DNA of 20,992 nucleotides from UBA7236 sp044227505 (GTDB lineage: Bacteria > Bacteroidota > Bacteroidia > Chitinophagales > BACL12), in assembly GCA_044227505.1 (NCBI GenBank), contig JBGAWP010000069.1:1-20992 (forward strand), given 5' to 3'. Shown piece by piece: positions 7,878 to 15,738 of this stretch. The translations under genes were made by a program, and so were the position numbers. The notes beneath the pieces were generated by a model. It was not told the DNA's origin. It worked only from the letters and a program-made list of their open reading frames with translations, and made no database searches. How positions within the stretch are numbered: the stretch's first letter is position 1; each line of letters opens with the position of its first letter.

Positions 7878-8810
7878 TTAATTATTTATGGAATAACTTA
7901 ATCCAATACCAAATACCTCTTTAAATTGAGTTTTGGGTCCGGTTCCAATTATAACATCATTTTCATCAAAGGTTGATATTGCGATATCGTGATCATATAA
8001 TACCTGAAGGAATAAAGTTGCTGCAAAATATTTACTCACCTTCATATTGAGATTATTCTGAAAATCGACATCAATATTTCCTCTGTGTTCGGCCACAGGA
8101 TCCGTAAAATTGTTAAATAACACTAATTTGGAGGAGTAACTAATAGTAGAACTGAGGGGAGTGTTAAGCGAAGCTACTAAAGACGCTCCGAATTCAGCCC
8201 TGAGCGACTCACCCACGGCAACTCCATATCTGTTTTTTTGATTTACAGTATCGGAAACATAGGCCGAAATTTCTTCATCCAAAACAAATGTAAATTTGCC
8301 CGTTGCAGGAGAAAGGAAAACAGAAAATTTATCACTGGGCTTCCAGTCCAAACCTACGGCAGCAGTTAAATATCCCGGGGATAAAAATTTAGAGATAGGC
8401 ACTGCCGCTTCAGGGTCGGTCAGATAATCGTATCCAGCCGTAAATTGCGTTAAAAAATTAACCAATGCACTATAATAAAAGTCATCGGCAAAAGCATATT
8501 TTCCATATTTACTGTTTAATTCGAGTCTGTCTTCATTTTTACGGATATCCTGATAATTATTGGCAGTAACTAATCCGTAATTCATATTGAGCGTATTATC
8601 CCAGGTCGTTTTTTCTAATTTATAATTTGCATAAAAATTAGTAAGCAAAGTGGATGACAAGTTGCTTTCTCCACCGCCTGCCCAATTAGTAAGTGAGGTT
8701 TGATTAAAATTTAAAATAGTACCACCACCCTTTTTCCACGTGGTATCAACTTGCGTAAAAATCAGGGAACTTACCCCAATTAAAATAGAGAGTGTAAATA
8801 ATTTTTTCAT
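7878..8810 (-). CDS. DUF3078 domain-containing exported protein
   Basis: 310-aa exported protein of the Bacteroidota family DUF3078, presumed outer-membrane beta-barrel; function unknown. Signal peptide residues 1 to about 20 (MKKLFTLSILIGVSSLIFTQ). Right after it comes the family hallmark: WKKGGGTILNFNQTSLTNWAGGGESNLS (about 25-52), with the N-x-W-x-x-GGE core. The rest alternates aromatic/hydrophobic strands (LNMNYGLVTANNY, LTAAVGLDWKPSDKFSVFLSPATG, ATLFLQVLYDHDIAI) and ends in FGIGLSYSINN, a terminal barrel strand. It is separated from mscL upstream by a terminator hairpin, so it should have its own promoter, but I see no good TAnnTTTG match in its 93-bp upstream gap. The start is fixed by the signal peptide. 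Confidence 0.9.
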   Translation of the reverse strand: MKKLFTLSILIGVSSLIFTQVDTTWKKGGGTILNFNQTSLTNWAGGGESNLSSTLLTNFYANYKLEKTTWDNTLNMNYGLVTANNYQDIRKNEDRLELNSKYGKYAFADDFYYSALVNFLTQFTAGYDYLTDPEAAVPISKFLSPGYLTAAVGLDWKPSDKFSVFLSPATGKFTFVLDEEISAYVSDTVNQKNRYGVAVGESLRAEFGASLVASLNTPLSSTISYSSKLVLFNNFTDPVAEHRGNIDVDFQNNLNMKVSKYFAATLFLQVLYDHDIAISTFDENDVIIGTGPKTQFKEVFGIGLSYSINN

Positions 8811-8864
8811 ACTTAATTGTGTTTATTATGTATTTGGCCAAAAAAAAGTGTGTGCCAAAAGGAG

Positions 8865-8897
8865 AAAAAAAATACCTTCTTCAGAAGGTATTTTCTT
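8865..8897 (-). terminator. Rho-independent terminator after mscL
   Basis: Perfect 10-bp stem AATACCTTCT / AGAAGGTATT (8871-8880 and 8883-8892) with a 2-nt spacer. On the minus strand it is followed by a run of eight T (8865-8872 read as complement). It ends the mscL transcript before the DUF3078 gene. Confidence 0.85.
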
Positions 8898-8903
8898 TTA
8901 TTT

Positions 8904-9317
8904 TTATTTTTTCAATAAATCTCTTATTTCTGTTAATAATAATTCTTCTTTTGTTGGTGCTGGAGGTGCTGCAGGAACTTCGGCTTCTTTTTTCTTGGTT
9001 GCATTAATTGCTTTTATAACCATGAACATTACAAAGGCCACGATAAGAAAATAAATAACTGCCGATATGAATGTGCCGTAAAGTATTACAATTTCAGGGG
9101 AGGTAGTTACGCCGGCGGCATCAATTTTGGCTTCTCTGAGCACAAATTTCCAATCGGAAAAGTCTTTGCCGGCGATCAAACTCACCAAAGGCATTACAAT
9201 TCCATTAATAAAGGAGGTTGTTACTGAAGTAAAAGCAGCACCCATAACGAAACCAACTGCAAGGTCTACCAAATTGCCCTTCATGGCAAAGGACTTGAAT
9301 TCACTCATCATTCCCAT
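8904..9317 (-). CDS. mscL: Large-conductance mechanosensitive channel MscL
   Basis: 137-aa inner-membrane pentameric channel that opens under membrane tension and releases solutes on hypo-osmotic shock. The N-terminal amphipathic helix EFKSFAMKGNLVDLAVGFVMGAAF leads into TM1, with the constriction-forming small/hydrophobic face and the invariant G-N-x-x-D-L-A-V-G-x-x-x-G pattern. TM1 runs about 16-45 and TM2 about 78-103 (TFISAVIYFLIVAFVMFMVIKAIN). A periplasmic loop lies between (about 48-77). The C-terminal helix is rich in Pro-Ala (EVPAAPPAP) and ends TEIRDLLKK, the cytoplasmic coiled coil. Met1 and Met4 are both possible starts; MSEFKSF from Met4 would resemble other family members more closely. 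It lies alone between elaA and a terminator. Confidence 0.96.
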   Translation of the reverse strand: MGMMSEFKSFAMKGNLVDLAVGFVMGAAFTSVTTSFINGIVMPLVSLIAGKDFSDWKFVLREAKIDAAGVTTSPEIVILYGTFISAVIYFLIVAFVMFMVIKAINATKKKEAEVPAAPPAPTKEELLLTEIRDLLKK

Positions 9318-9428
9318 AAAAAAAGTTTAAAAGTTAAAGAATAGGGTTAAAATGCAATGTTATAAATAATTGACGTATATGCCAAACCAAATTAGTTCAC
9401 TAAATTGTGAAGATCAGGCATCCCCTAA

Positions 9429-9905
9429 TCAGGCCTTTACATTGACTGCGTTTTTTTCACGCAACATTTCAACATGTTCGATCCCATCCAATAGATATAC
9501 CGCTCCGCATATTTCAAAACCAAAATTTAAATAGAATTTTTCCAAATAATACTGCGCCTCAATTTTTACAGCAACAGGACCATACTTGTCTTCTATAAAA
9601 TTGATCGCCTTTTCCATAATAAGTTTACCCCATCCATTATGACGATTGTCGGGATGGGTAGAAACCCGCCCGATAGAAACTTCCTGAAATGCAGAGCCGG
9701 GTTGTAAGATACGACAATACGCCATCACCTGACCAGCGTCATCCACACCAAAAATATGGTCACAAAACTGATCTTTACCGTCAGCATCAAGGTATACACA
9801 GTTTTGCTCCACTGCAAACACCTGCTGACGCAATTTAAGAATGCCATATAATTCAAAAACATTCAGCTGGTGAAAACTCTTGATCTTCCAAAATAAATTT
9901 TCCAT
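9429..9905 (-). CDS. elaA: ElaA-like GNAT N-acetyltransferase
   Basis: 158-aa cytoplasmic acetyltransferase of the GNAT fold, ElaA subgroup; the natural acceptor is not established for the family. The N-terminal block LYGILKLRQQVFAVEQNCVYLDADGKDQFCDH (about 20-51) is the ElaA signature. The acetyl-CoA pyrophosphate loop follows: VSIGRVSTHPDNRHNGWGKLIM (about 76-97, with the R-x-x-G-x-G/A-like RHNGWG). The C-terminal part, VKIEAQYYLEKFYLNFGFEICG, matches the late GNAT motif B. Length is typical (about 150). The upstream gap (9906-10101) holds an imperfect 16-bp hairpin and repeated TTGTWAAC words that may be regulatory. No exact -7 box is seen. Confidence 0.88.
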   Translation of the reverse strand: MENLFWKIKSFHQLNVFELYGILKLRQQVFAVEQNCVYLDADGKDQFCDHIFGVDDAGQVMAYCRILQPGSAFQEVSIGRVSTHPDNRHNGWGKLIMEKAINFIEDKYGPVAVKIEAQYYLEKFYLNFGFEICGAVYLLDGIEHVEMLREKNAVNVKA

Positions 9906-9967
9906 CGTAATAGTTTCTGTCGTTAAGGTTTAAACGCTTGAAAGTAAAAAAAGGTTGTAAACAAGTG

Positions 9968-10004
9968 CCCCTTATTTGTTAACACCCCGTTTACAATTAA
10001 GGGG
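9968..10004. repeat. Imperfect inverted repeat upstream of elaA
   Basis: Arms 9968-9983 and 9989-10004 (CCCCTTATTTGTTAAC against GTTTACAATTAAGGGG) pair at 14 of 16 positions around a 5-nt loop. No T run follows on either strand, so a terminator is unlikely. It lies about 60-100 bp upstream of the elaA start and could be an operator. Confidence 0.6.
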
Positions 10005-10034
10005 ATGCAATATTCGTCAACTTAGAACTGGTAT

Positions 10035-10075
10035 AAAAAAAGAATTATCCCGATAATGGTGGATTACCGGAATAA
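10035..10075 (-). terminator. Rho-independent terminator of the NatAB-type ABC operon
   Basis: On the minus strand, 13 nt (10075-10063) pair fully with 13 nt (10057-10045) if two G-U pairs are allowed, around a 5-nt loop. Seven T follow (10041-10035). It lies 27 bp past the permease stop codon, so the exporter operon ends here and elaA is a separate unit. Confidence 0.8.
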
Positions 10076-10101
10076 ATGTTCAATTTAAAGGAATTGTATA
10101 A

Positions 10102-11310
10102 TTATCCCCGAAGAATATTTTTTTCATTGTTAAAAAATCGAACGCTTACGATCAAGGCTATCGCAGCATATGCAATAAGTGTGAGATAAGTAACAATGAG
10201 CGGACCTATTGAAATATTTCCCGATATTATTTCCTTGGATCCCAGAGAAACATTTAAGATAGGGATGAATGCCGTTGTATAATCCAATTTAACACCCGGA
10301 AGCATTCCGAAAATACTTGGGAAAACGATAAAGATCATTAAGGGAGTTATCATGCTTTGGGCTTCCTTAAATGATCTTGCGTAAATAGATAACATTAAAG
10401 TGACTGCTGCAAAAAATATATTTAAAGGAAGCAATATTGCCAATAAAAGTAAAATAGATTTCGGTTCAATAATTCCACTCAGGAGAGAATAAATTTGCAT
10501 GGAATCCTCCCCTCCTCCTGCATCAGAGCCAACCATTTGCCCTGAAATAATTAATCCTACAATACTTGCCATAGCAGAAATAAATCCACTTAATGCAACA
10601 GTTAACAATTTACCCATATAAATTTCAAGCCTGCTTGCAGAACTCACAAGTAATGTTTCAAGAGAACCGCGCTCCTTCTCTCCTGCCGCAAGATCTATGG
10701 CTGGATACATACAACCGATCATACAAAATATGATAAAGAAATAAGGCAAAATTCCGCCTAAAATACTTCCTATCTGTTCTCTGGATGATGCCAGGTTTCG
10801 CGCTATGCTCTTTGCAGGTTCCAAAATAGTTTCAGAAATATGCACCTCTGCCAATTTTGTTTTAACGAGATTTTGCTGATATGCTGAATTAAGATTATTG
10901 ATAAATCCAACTTCAAATTCATTATTAGTTGAAGTATAAAAAAATTGAAATGCGGTGGGCTGCAAATTTGCGATGGCAGAATCATATCCAGCAGGAAAAT
11001 AATACGCAGCATCCAGGCTATCGCTTAAAATTAATTGTTTACCTACAGTTGTGTCCCCAATAGAAATTATTTTTGCATTGGGCATATCCGTAATAAATTT
11101 TTCAAAGTTTTTTTCATTTCCATTTTGCACTAAACCCAAACGCAAAATTTCTTGTCCTGCATTCTGTGATTGTTTGGTCATATATTTTGAAATGCCAACA
11201 AAAATTGTAGGATATACAAAAAGCGGTATAACGAGCATTATCATTAATGTCCTTCTGTCGCGGGTTATATCTGTAAGCTCTTTTTTGAATATGGTTAATA
11301 TATTTTTCAT
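10102..11310 (-). CDS. ABC-2 type exporter permease, NatB-like
   Basis: 402-aa inner-membrane permease of the NatB/ABC-2 group. NatAB of Bacillus exports sodium; for many homologues the substrate is unknown. Architecture: short cytoplasmic head (ILTIFKKELTDITRDRRTL), TM1 (about 22-40), a large extracytoplasmic domain (about 42-185), then five further membrane segments between about 187 and 395. The NatB signature AAGEKERGSLETLLVSS (about 209-225) is the cytoplasmic coupling segment after TM2. The ATPase gene lies 24 bp upstream and the terminator 27 bp downstream, which gives a two-gene operon. No accessory membrane-fusion protein is adjacent, which fits a simple exporter. The specific name natB is not assigned because the substrate is unproven. 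Confidence 0.88.
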   Translation of the reverse strand: MKNILTIFKKELTDITRDRRTLMIMLVIPLFVYPTIFVGISKYMTKQSQNAGQEILRLGLVQNGNEKNFEKFITDMPNAKIISIGDTTVGKQLILSDSLDAAYYFPAGYDSAIANLQPTAFQFFYTSTNNEFEVGFINNLNSAYQQNLVKTKLAEVHISETILEPAKSIARNLASSREQIGSILGGILPYFFIIFCMIGCMYPAIDLAAGEKERGSLETLLVSSASRLEIYMGKLLTVALSGFISAMASIVGLIISGQMVGSDAGGGEDSMQIYSLLSGIIEPKSILLLLAILLPLNIFFAAVTLMLSIYARSFKEAQSMITPLMIFIVFPSIFGMLPGVKLDYTTAFIPILNVSLGSKEIISGNISIGPLIVTYLTLIAYAAIALIVSVRFFNNEKNILRG

Positions 11311-11334
11311 CTATTTGTTTTAATTTTCAGGTAA

Positions 11335-12117
11335 TTATGCAAATGTTTTATCGTGTTCTGAAGCGATCCGGATAAATTCATCCTCTAAAGTTTTTTCCTG
11401 CATGGCATTTTTAAAATCAACAAAAAATCCATTGTATATAAGATCACCTCTATGCATAATAGCAAAATCATCTGCCAGCATATTTACCTCACTCATAATA
11501 TGCGTTGAGAGAATAACAGTTTTCCCTTGTTTTCTGCAATCTCTTATCAGTTCAATTATACTCTTTGCTGCAATTACATCCAGACCTGATGTGGGTTCAT
11601 CAAAAACAACCACCTGCGGGTCGTGTATCATGGTTCTGGCTATGGACACTTTTTGTTTCATACCTGTCGAAAATTTCCCTATCCTTCTGTGTGCAAAATC
11701 ATTAATGCCTAACAGGTCAAACAAATCTTTTTTCCGTTTTTCGATCAGGTTATCTTCCATTCCGTTTAATCGTCCAAAATATGTTATTGTTTCATCCGGT
11801 GTCAGTCTGTCGTACAAACCTGTTGAGCCGGTTAAAAATCCGAGTTTTTTACGCACTTCCATTCCCTGTGAAACGGTATCCAATCCACAAACACTAATAG
11901 CACCTTCCGATGGTTTTAAAATGGTCGCGATCATACGCAATACCGTTGTTTTACCGGCACCGTTTGGACCGAGCAGGGTAAAAACGCGACCCGGCTGACA
12001 AACAAAACTCACATTTTTAACAGCATCAATTGTTGATCCTTTAAATTCTGTTCCCATTTCCTTTTTTTGCTGTTTGGAAAGTGAAAAGGTTTTTGAAAGA
12101 TTGGTTATTTCTATCAT
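11335..12117 (-). CDS. ABC transporter ATP-binding protein, NatA-like
   Basis: 260-aa ATPase of the NatA type that powers the permease encoded just downstream. Motifs: Walker A GPNGAGKTT (50-58), signature FSTGMKQK (149-156, the STGMK variant of LSGGQ common in ABC-2 exporters), Walker B VVVFDEP (169-175), D-loop SGLD (177-180) and switch His206 (STH). The usual Q-loop glutamine is replaced in GFLTGSTGLYDRLTP (93-107), which is also normal for this subgroup. Near the N-terminus, residues 12-30 contain an insertion (SKQQKKEMGTEFKGS) between the first beta strand and the A-loop region. It is cotranscribed with the permease across 24 bp. The 76-bp upstream gap has no exact -7 box. A TTGTAAAC word stands 1 bp before the ATG. 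Confidence 0.92.
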   Translation of the reverse strand: MIEITNLSKTFSLSKQQKKEMGTEFKGSTIDAVKNVSFVCQPGRVFTLLGPNGAGKTTVLRMIATILKPSEGAISVCGLDTVSQGMEVRKKLGFLTGSTGLYDRLTPDETITYFGRLNGMEDNLIEKRKKDLFDLLGINDFAHRRIGKFSTGMKQKVSIARTMIHDPQVVVFDEPTSGLDVIAAKSIIELIRDCRKQGKTVILSTHIMSEVNMLADDFAIMHRGDLIYNGFFVDFKNAMQEKTLEDEFIRIASEHDKTFA

Positions 12118-12193
12118 TGTTTACAAATTAAATATTTTTTGTTTTTTTTCTATAATGAACAATTAAAAAAATCGCAAATAACAGGTAAATCTA

Positions 12194-13048
12194 TTATAAT
12201 TTTTTAAGTATATACCCTTGGTTTTTCAATAATTGAATTACCCCATTTTCACCGGATAAATGCGCAGCACCAACTGCAATAAATGTTGACCGCTCTTTTA
12301 TCAAGGTATCGATAACTGGAATCCATTTAATATTCCTGTTATCTAAAAATAAATTTTCATATTTTATTAATTCCGGAGTTACATCAAGAGATATTTCATA
12401 CAATTTATCGATATCTTCTTCTTTATAAGCTGCTATCAATTCATCCCAGGTTTTCTGGTTTTGACTAGAAGATTTTATATTATTGATCACCATGTCTATC
12501 TGTTCTTCATATGGTATAACATCCAGGAGATCTAATTCATCCTGCAAATTTTCAAGGCCAAAAACCGGAACATTCTTTTTTATACTTTCTTGAAAAAAAT
12601 AAATTTCAAAGGAAGCCGGTTGCCCTGTAATATAATCCGAAATTTGTAATTGGGTGAGCATGAAGGGTTTTTGATCCATAATGGTCTCAATATCTGTTTT
12701 TGCTGAATCCAATAAATATTGCTTTAATATTTGATATTCTTCTTCTGTGCAAAAGTCCTTTAATGTTTTGCCCGACGGCAATAAAATCCAATCCTGGTAT
12801 AATTGAAGTATTGCAGGATCGTCCAATTTAATCTCAAAAGCAAGTTGCTCACATAAATTAAATACCGAATCTATTTCTTTACGAACAAAAAAATCATCTT
12901 GGGCAATTAGATGAATTGTTCCGTATAGGTAAGATGGTTTTGATAATCCATTGCCGGATATCTCCCATAACAAACTATTGGAAGTTTGCGCCTTAACAAC
13001 AAACCCACTAAAAAACAAAAACACACCAATCAGCGATGACCTTACCAT
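12194..13048 (-). CDS. TraB/GumN family exported protein (Tiki clan)
   Basis: 284-aa exported protein of the TraB/GumN family. Relatives include the metal-dependent protease domain of animal Tiki and the bacterial TraB and GumN proteins; the bacterial function is largely unknown. Signal peptide residues 1 to about 21 (SLIGVFLFFSGFVVKAQ). Clan motifs: SYLYGTIHL (about 39-47, carrying the GxxH metal motif), an internal VFGLENLQDEL (about 161-171, the conserved GLE) and AVGAAHLSGENGVIQLL (about 256-272, second histidine). The arrangement GxxH ... GLE ... GxxHLxGxxGV is complete, so the active site looks intact. It begins 3 bp after the S9 peptidase stop, which indicates translational coupling and one transcript from the promoter at 14890. 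Confidence 0.9.
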   Translation of the reverse strand: MVRSSLIGVFLFFSGFVVKAQTSNSLLWEISGNGLSKPSYLYGTIHLIAQDDFFVRKEIDSVFNLCEQLAFEIKLDDPAILQLYQDWILLPSGKTLKDFCTEEEYQILKQYLLDSAKTDIETIMDQKPFMLTQLQISDYITGQPASFEIYFFQESIKKNVPVFGLENLQDELDLLDVIPYEEQIDMVINNIKSSSQNQKTWDELIAAYKEEDIDKLYEISLDVTPELIKYENLFLDNRNIKWIPVIDTLIKERSTFIAVGAAHLSGENGVIQLLKNQGYILKKL

Positions 13049-13051
13049 AAA

Positions 13052-14872
13052 TTAATTATAATTTTTTAAAAGGTGCTCTTCCATAAATTTCTCCATTGCC
13101 GTATAAAATTCAAATCTGTTTTCTTCATTGGAAAATCCATGACCTTCGTTGTCCTTTACCATATATTCCACATCAATATTTTTTTCTCGCAAAGCATTTA
13201 CGATCTGATCGCTTTCCGATTTTTTTACGCGCGGATCCATTGCCCCCTGCGCAACGAATAATGGCGCCTTTATTTTGTCGATATGAAAAAGCGGAGTGGA
13301 AGACGCCAATAATTCTTTATCCTTTTCAGGATGCCCTACCATTTCATACATCATTTCCAGATAGGGCTTCCAATAAGGTGGAATAGTTTCCATAAATGAA
13401 AATAAATTACTTACACCAACATAATCTACACCACAGGCATATAGATCAGGGCTAAATGCCAAACCCGCCAAAGTTGCATATCCTCCGTAACTTGCACCAT
13501 AAATGCCAACTCTTGATTTATCGGCAATGCCTTCTGAAATTAAGTATTTTACTCCATCTGAAATATCATCCTGCATTTTTTTTCCCCATTGCTTAAAACC
13601 GGCCTCCATGAATTTTTTTCCATATCCGGTGGAGCCCCGATAATTCATTTGCAAAACGGCAAATCCCCTGTTTGCAAGAAACTGCACTTCCGGATTGAAT
13701 CGCCAGGTATCGCGTACCCAAGGGCCTCCGTGCGGGTTTACGATCACGGGTAAATTTTCCGGTTTTTTATTTTTAGGCAATGTCAAATATCCATGAATAG
13801 TTAAACCATCAGAACTTTGGTACTGAATGGGTTGCATTTCACAAAGTTCATCCGATTTTAACCATGGACTCACATTTGCAAGGTGTTTCACAATATCCTG
13901 TTGTTCATCAAATAAATAATAATTCCCAAGTGAAATGTCGGATATAGTTCTGATGATAAAAATATTTTCTTCTTTATTTTTTGCAACGATAAATATTTCC
14001 GCATCTTCCTTTATCAACTCTTCTAATCTTTTATATCTGTTTTCTGTAAGGGTATCAAAAAATTTAAATTCTTGTTTCCATGTAGTAAATACGCCAACGG
14101 TTATCACTTTTCTTTTTTTCGAAAAACCCATCGAATCTGCATCAACCTCAGGATGTTCAAATAATATCTCTGTTTCCATTGCAGTTTCAGGGTCGAATTT
14201 AACAATGGCAATTTTATCCCTCTTTAAATTACTTAAGGCATAAAACTGCTTGTTGTCAAAATCGAAAAACAACGGTGAAACAGATTCTTTAAAATTTGTA
14301 GTTAAAATTGTTTTGAATGGCAATGTGTGATCACTTCTATATAACAAGCTTGTATTAACACCATCCGTTGTTATTGCTATTTTAATATTGCCGTCATGAT
14401 CAGTTATCCAACCGGTAATATTACCCGGATTTTCTTCCATCAATTTAATTTCTCCGGTATCTGTTTTTAAATTGTATACATCAAATAACTCAGCATTTCG
14501 TTTATTCATCATGATGAGCACCTCATTTTCGTTATCCTCCAATTCATCCACAAGCTCTACTTTTACATTTTCAAATGGAGTAAGATCTTTCACTTCTCTA
14601 TTAATTATATGCACCACATGAAAATGAGCATTTTCATCACCATTATTATCTTTAAAAAATGCTAATTGAAAATTATTGAGCCAAAAATATGAGCGCAGGT
14701 CTCTATCTGTAACAGAGGTTAACCTTGTTATCTCTCCTCCTTCCGTTGGTTGAAGATGAATATTTAATCGCCCTTGATATGCTGCCAACCAGGAAATATG
14801 TTTCGCGTCGGGCGATATTTTATAAGCAGTTTTTTCCGGATTTTTAAAAAAATCCTGTAATGGAATTTGCAT
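13052..14872 (-). CDS. S9 family prolyl oligopeptidase-like serine peptidase
   Basis: 606-aa serine peptidase of the S9 family (acylaminoacyl-peptidase/dipeptidyl-peptidase branch), which cleaves short peptides. The N-terminal part (about 1-350) is a beta-propeller with repeats such as YKISPDAKHISWLAAYQG and KFDPETAMETEILF. The C-terminal alpha/beta-hydrolase domain holds the triad: Ser461 in GIYGASYGGY, Asp546 in QGAMDPRV and His578 in EGHGFS. The oxyanion-type segment PVIVNPHGGPWVRDTW is present. There is no signal peptide, so it acts in the cytoplasm, unlike many Bacteroidota S9 peptidases. Length is somewhat short of the usual 650-700 aa. It has a good -7 box 17 bp upstream and heads a two-gene operon with the GumN/TraB protein. 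Confidence 0.93.
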   Translation of the reverse strand: MQIPLQDFFKNPEKTAYKISPDAKHISWLAAYQGRLNIHLQPTEGGEITRLTSVTDRDLRSYFWLNNFQLAFFKDNNGDENAHFHVVHIINREVKDLTPFENVKVELVDELEDNENEVLIMMNKRNAELFDVYNLKTDTGEIKLMEENPGNITGWITDHDGNIKIAITTDGVNTSLLYRSDHTLPFKTILTTNFKESVSPLFFDFDNKQFYALSNLKRDKIAIVKFDPETAMETEILFEHPEVDADSMGFSKKRKVITVGVFTTWKQEFKFFDTLTENRYKRLEELIKEDAEIFIVAKNKEENIFIIRTISDISLGNYYLFDEQQDIVKHLANVSPWLKSDELCEMQPIQYQSSDGLTIHGYLTLPKNKKPENLPVIVNPHGGPWVRDTWRFNPEVQFLANRGFAVLQMNYRGSTGYGKKFMEAGFKQWGKKMQDDISDGVKYLISEGIADKSRVGIYGASYGGYATLAGLAFSPDLYACGVDYVGVSNLFSFMETIPPYWKPYLEMMYEMVGHPEKDKELLASSTPLFHIDKIKAPLFVAQGAMDPRVKKSESDQIVNALREKNIDVEYMVKDNEGHGFSNEENRFEFYTAMEKFMEEHLLKNYN

Positions 14873-14889
14873 TGATTAATTTTGATTCG

Positions 14890-14897
14890 CAAAGGTA
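14890..14897 (-). promoter_or_regulatory. Bacteroidota -7 promoter box (TACCTTTG) of the S9 peptidase operon
   Basis: The minus strand reads TACCTTTG, an exact TAnnTTTG match, 17 bp before the ATG. The leader would be about 12 nt. A TTG occurs 24 bp upstream, a little too far for a good -33 element. Confidence 0.6.
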
Positions 14898-14998
14898 AGG
14901 GTTCCTCCACATCATTTTTTCCAAAGAAATGATTATCAGACTACCGGAATATGTAAATTTCGCTTAAACCATTCAATTTCACGATAAAAGACAATAAA

Positions 14999-15024
14999 TT
15001 GTGGGTAAGTAAATTTTACCACAA
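14999..15024. repeat. Short inverted repeat upstream of rpe
   Basis: Arms TTGTGG(G)TAA (14999-15008) and TTACCACAA (15016-15024) pair over 9 bp with one bulged G and a 7-nt loop. It sits in the 205-bp divergent region, about 42 bp upstream of the rpe -7 box, where an operator could lie. There is no T run for termination. Confidence 0.45.
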
Positions 15025-15065
15025 ATTTGGATCCGAAGCGATACAATTCTTTTAAACCAACCCTG

Positions 15066-15073
15066 TATCTTTG
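15066..15073 (+). promoter_or_regulatory. Bacteroidota -7 promoter box (TATCTTTG) of rpe
   Basis: Exact TAnnTTTG match whose last base is only 4 bp before the rpe ATG at 15078. A start site at the usual distance would fall on or next to the A of the ATG, implying a leaderless or nearly leaderless mRNA. This box also rules out the longer reading frame starting at 15027. Confidence 0.6.
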
Positions 15074-15077
15074 CATA

Positions 15078-15737
15078 ATGAGTCATTTAGTTGCCCCAAG
15101 TATTTTGAGTTGCGATTTTGCCTATATCGCAAGAGATGTGGAAATGATCAATTCGTCGAAAGCCGATTGGATTCATGTGGATGTTATGGATGGAGTTTTT
15201 GTTCCAAATATGAGTTTTGGCATTCCGGTTGTTGCTGCAATGAAACACCATAGCAAAATCCCTTTGGATGTTCACCTTATGATGGTGCATCCCGAGCGTT
15301 ATATCAAACACTATCGCGATGCAGGGGCTGATTCTATTTCTATTCATATTGAGGCCTGCACCCATCTTCATGCCGCCGTTCATGAGATCAAAAAAATGGG
15401 AGCCAAGGCTGGTGTTGCAATTAATCCGGCAACATCCGTATATCAGCTGGAAGAGATTATTGCAGATATTGATATAGTTTGCCTTATGTGTGTTAATCCT
15501 GGCTGGGGTGGACAAGGTTTTATTGAAACTTCGATAGAAAAGATCAAAAAATTAAAGGCGCTCATCGAAAAAAGTGGTTCAAAGGCTCTGATTGAGATCG
15601 ATGGCGGCGTTAAATTGGATAATGCTCAAAGAATTTTGGATGCAGGAGCTGATGTTCTTGTCTCGGGAAGTGGGGTTTTTGGAGAAAAAGATACCGTTTC
15701 AGCCATAAATACACTAAAATCGTTGGTTCGAAAATAA
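15078..15737 (+). CDS. rpe: Ribulose-phosphate 3-epimerase
   Basis: 219-aa cytoplasmic TIM-barrel enzyme that interconverts ribulose 5-phosphate and xylulose 5-phosphate in the pentose phosphate pathway. Motifs: APSILSCDF (6-14, Ser8), metal ligands His33 and Asp35 in WIHVDVMDG, His66 in LDVHLMM, Asp175 in EIDGGV, catalytic acid/base loop CVNPGWGGQGF, and phosphate-binding GADVLVSGSGVFG. The frame is open upstream to 15027 with another ATG, but homology begins exactly at MSHLVAPSIL and the -7 box lies inside the longer version, so 15078 is chosen. The TonB-dependent receptor gene starts 1 bp after its stop, so the two are probably on one transcript. Confidence 0.97.
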   Translation: MSHLVAPSILSCDFAYIARDVEMINSSKADWIHVDVMDGVFVPNMSFGIPVVAAMKHHSKIPLDVHLMMVHPERYIKHYRDAGADSISIHIEACTHLHAAVHEIKKMGAKAGVAINPATSVYQLEEIIADIDIVCLMCVNPGWGGQGFIETSIEKIKKLKALIEKSGSKALIEIDGGVKLDNAQRILDAGADVLVSGSGVFGEKDTVSAINTLKSLVRK

Positions 15738-15738
15738 A

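Noticed and set aside
11402..11998. 198-aa open frame on the + strand
   Set aside because: It lies wholly antisense to the NatA-like ATPase, whose motifs are intact, and its translation shows no recognisable domain.
15027..15077. Longer rpe start
   Set aside because: The extra 17 residues have no homology in the family and the -7 box lies inside them.
15087..15515. 142-aa open frame on the - strand
   Set aside because: Antisense to rpe, Cys/His/Asn-rich as expected from reverse reading, with no start signals.
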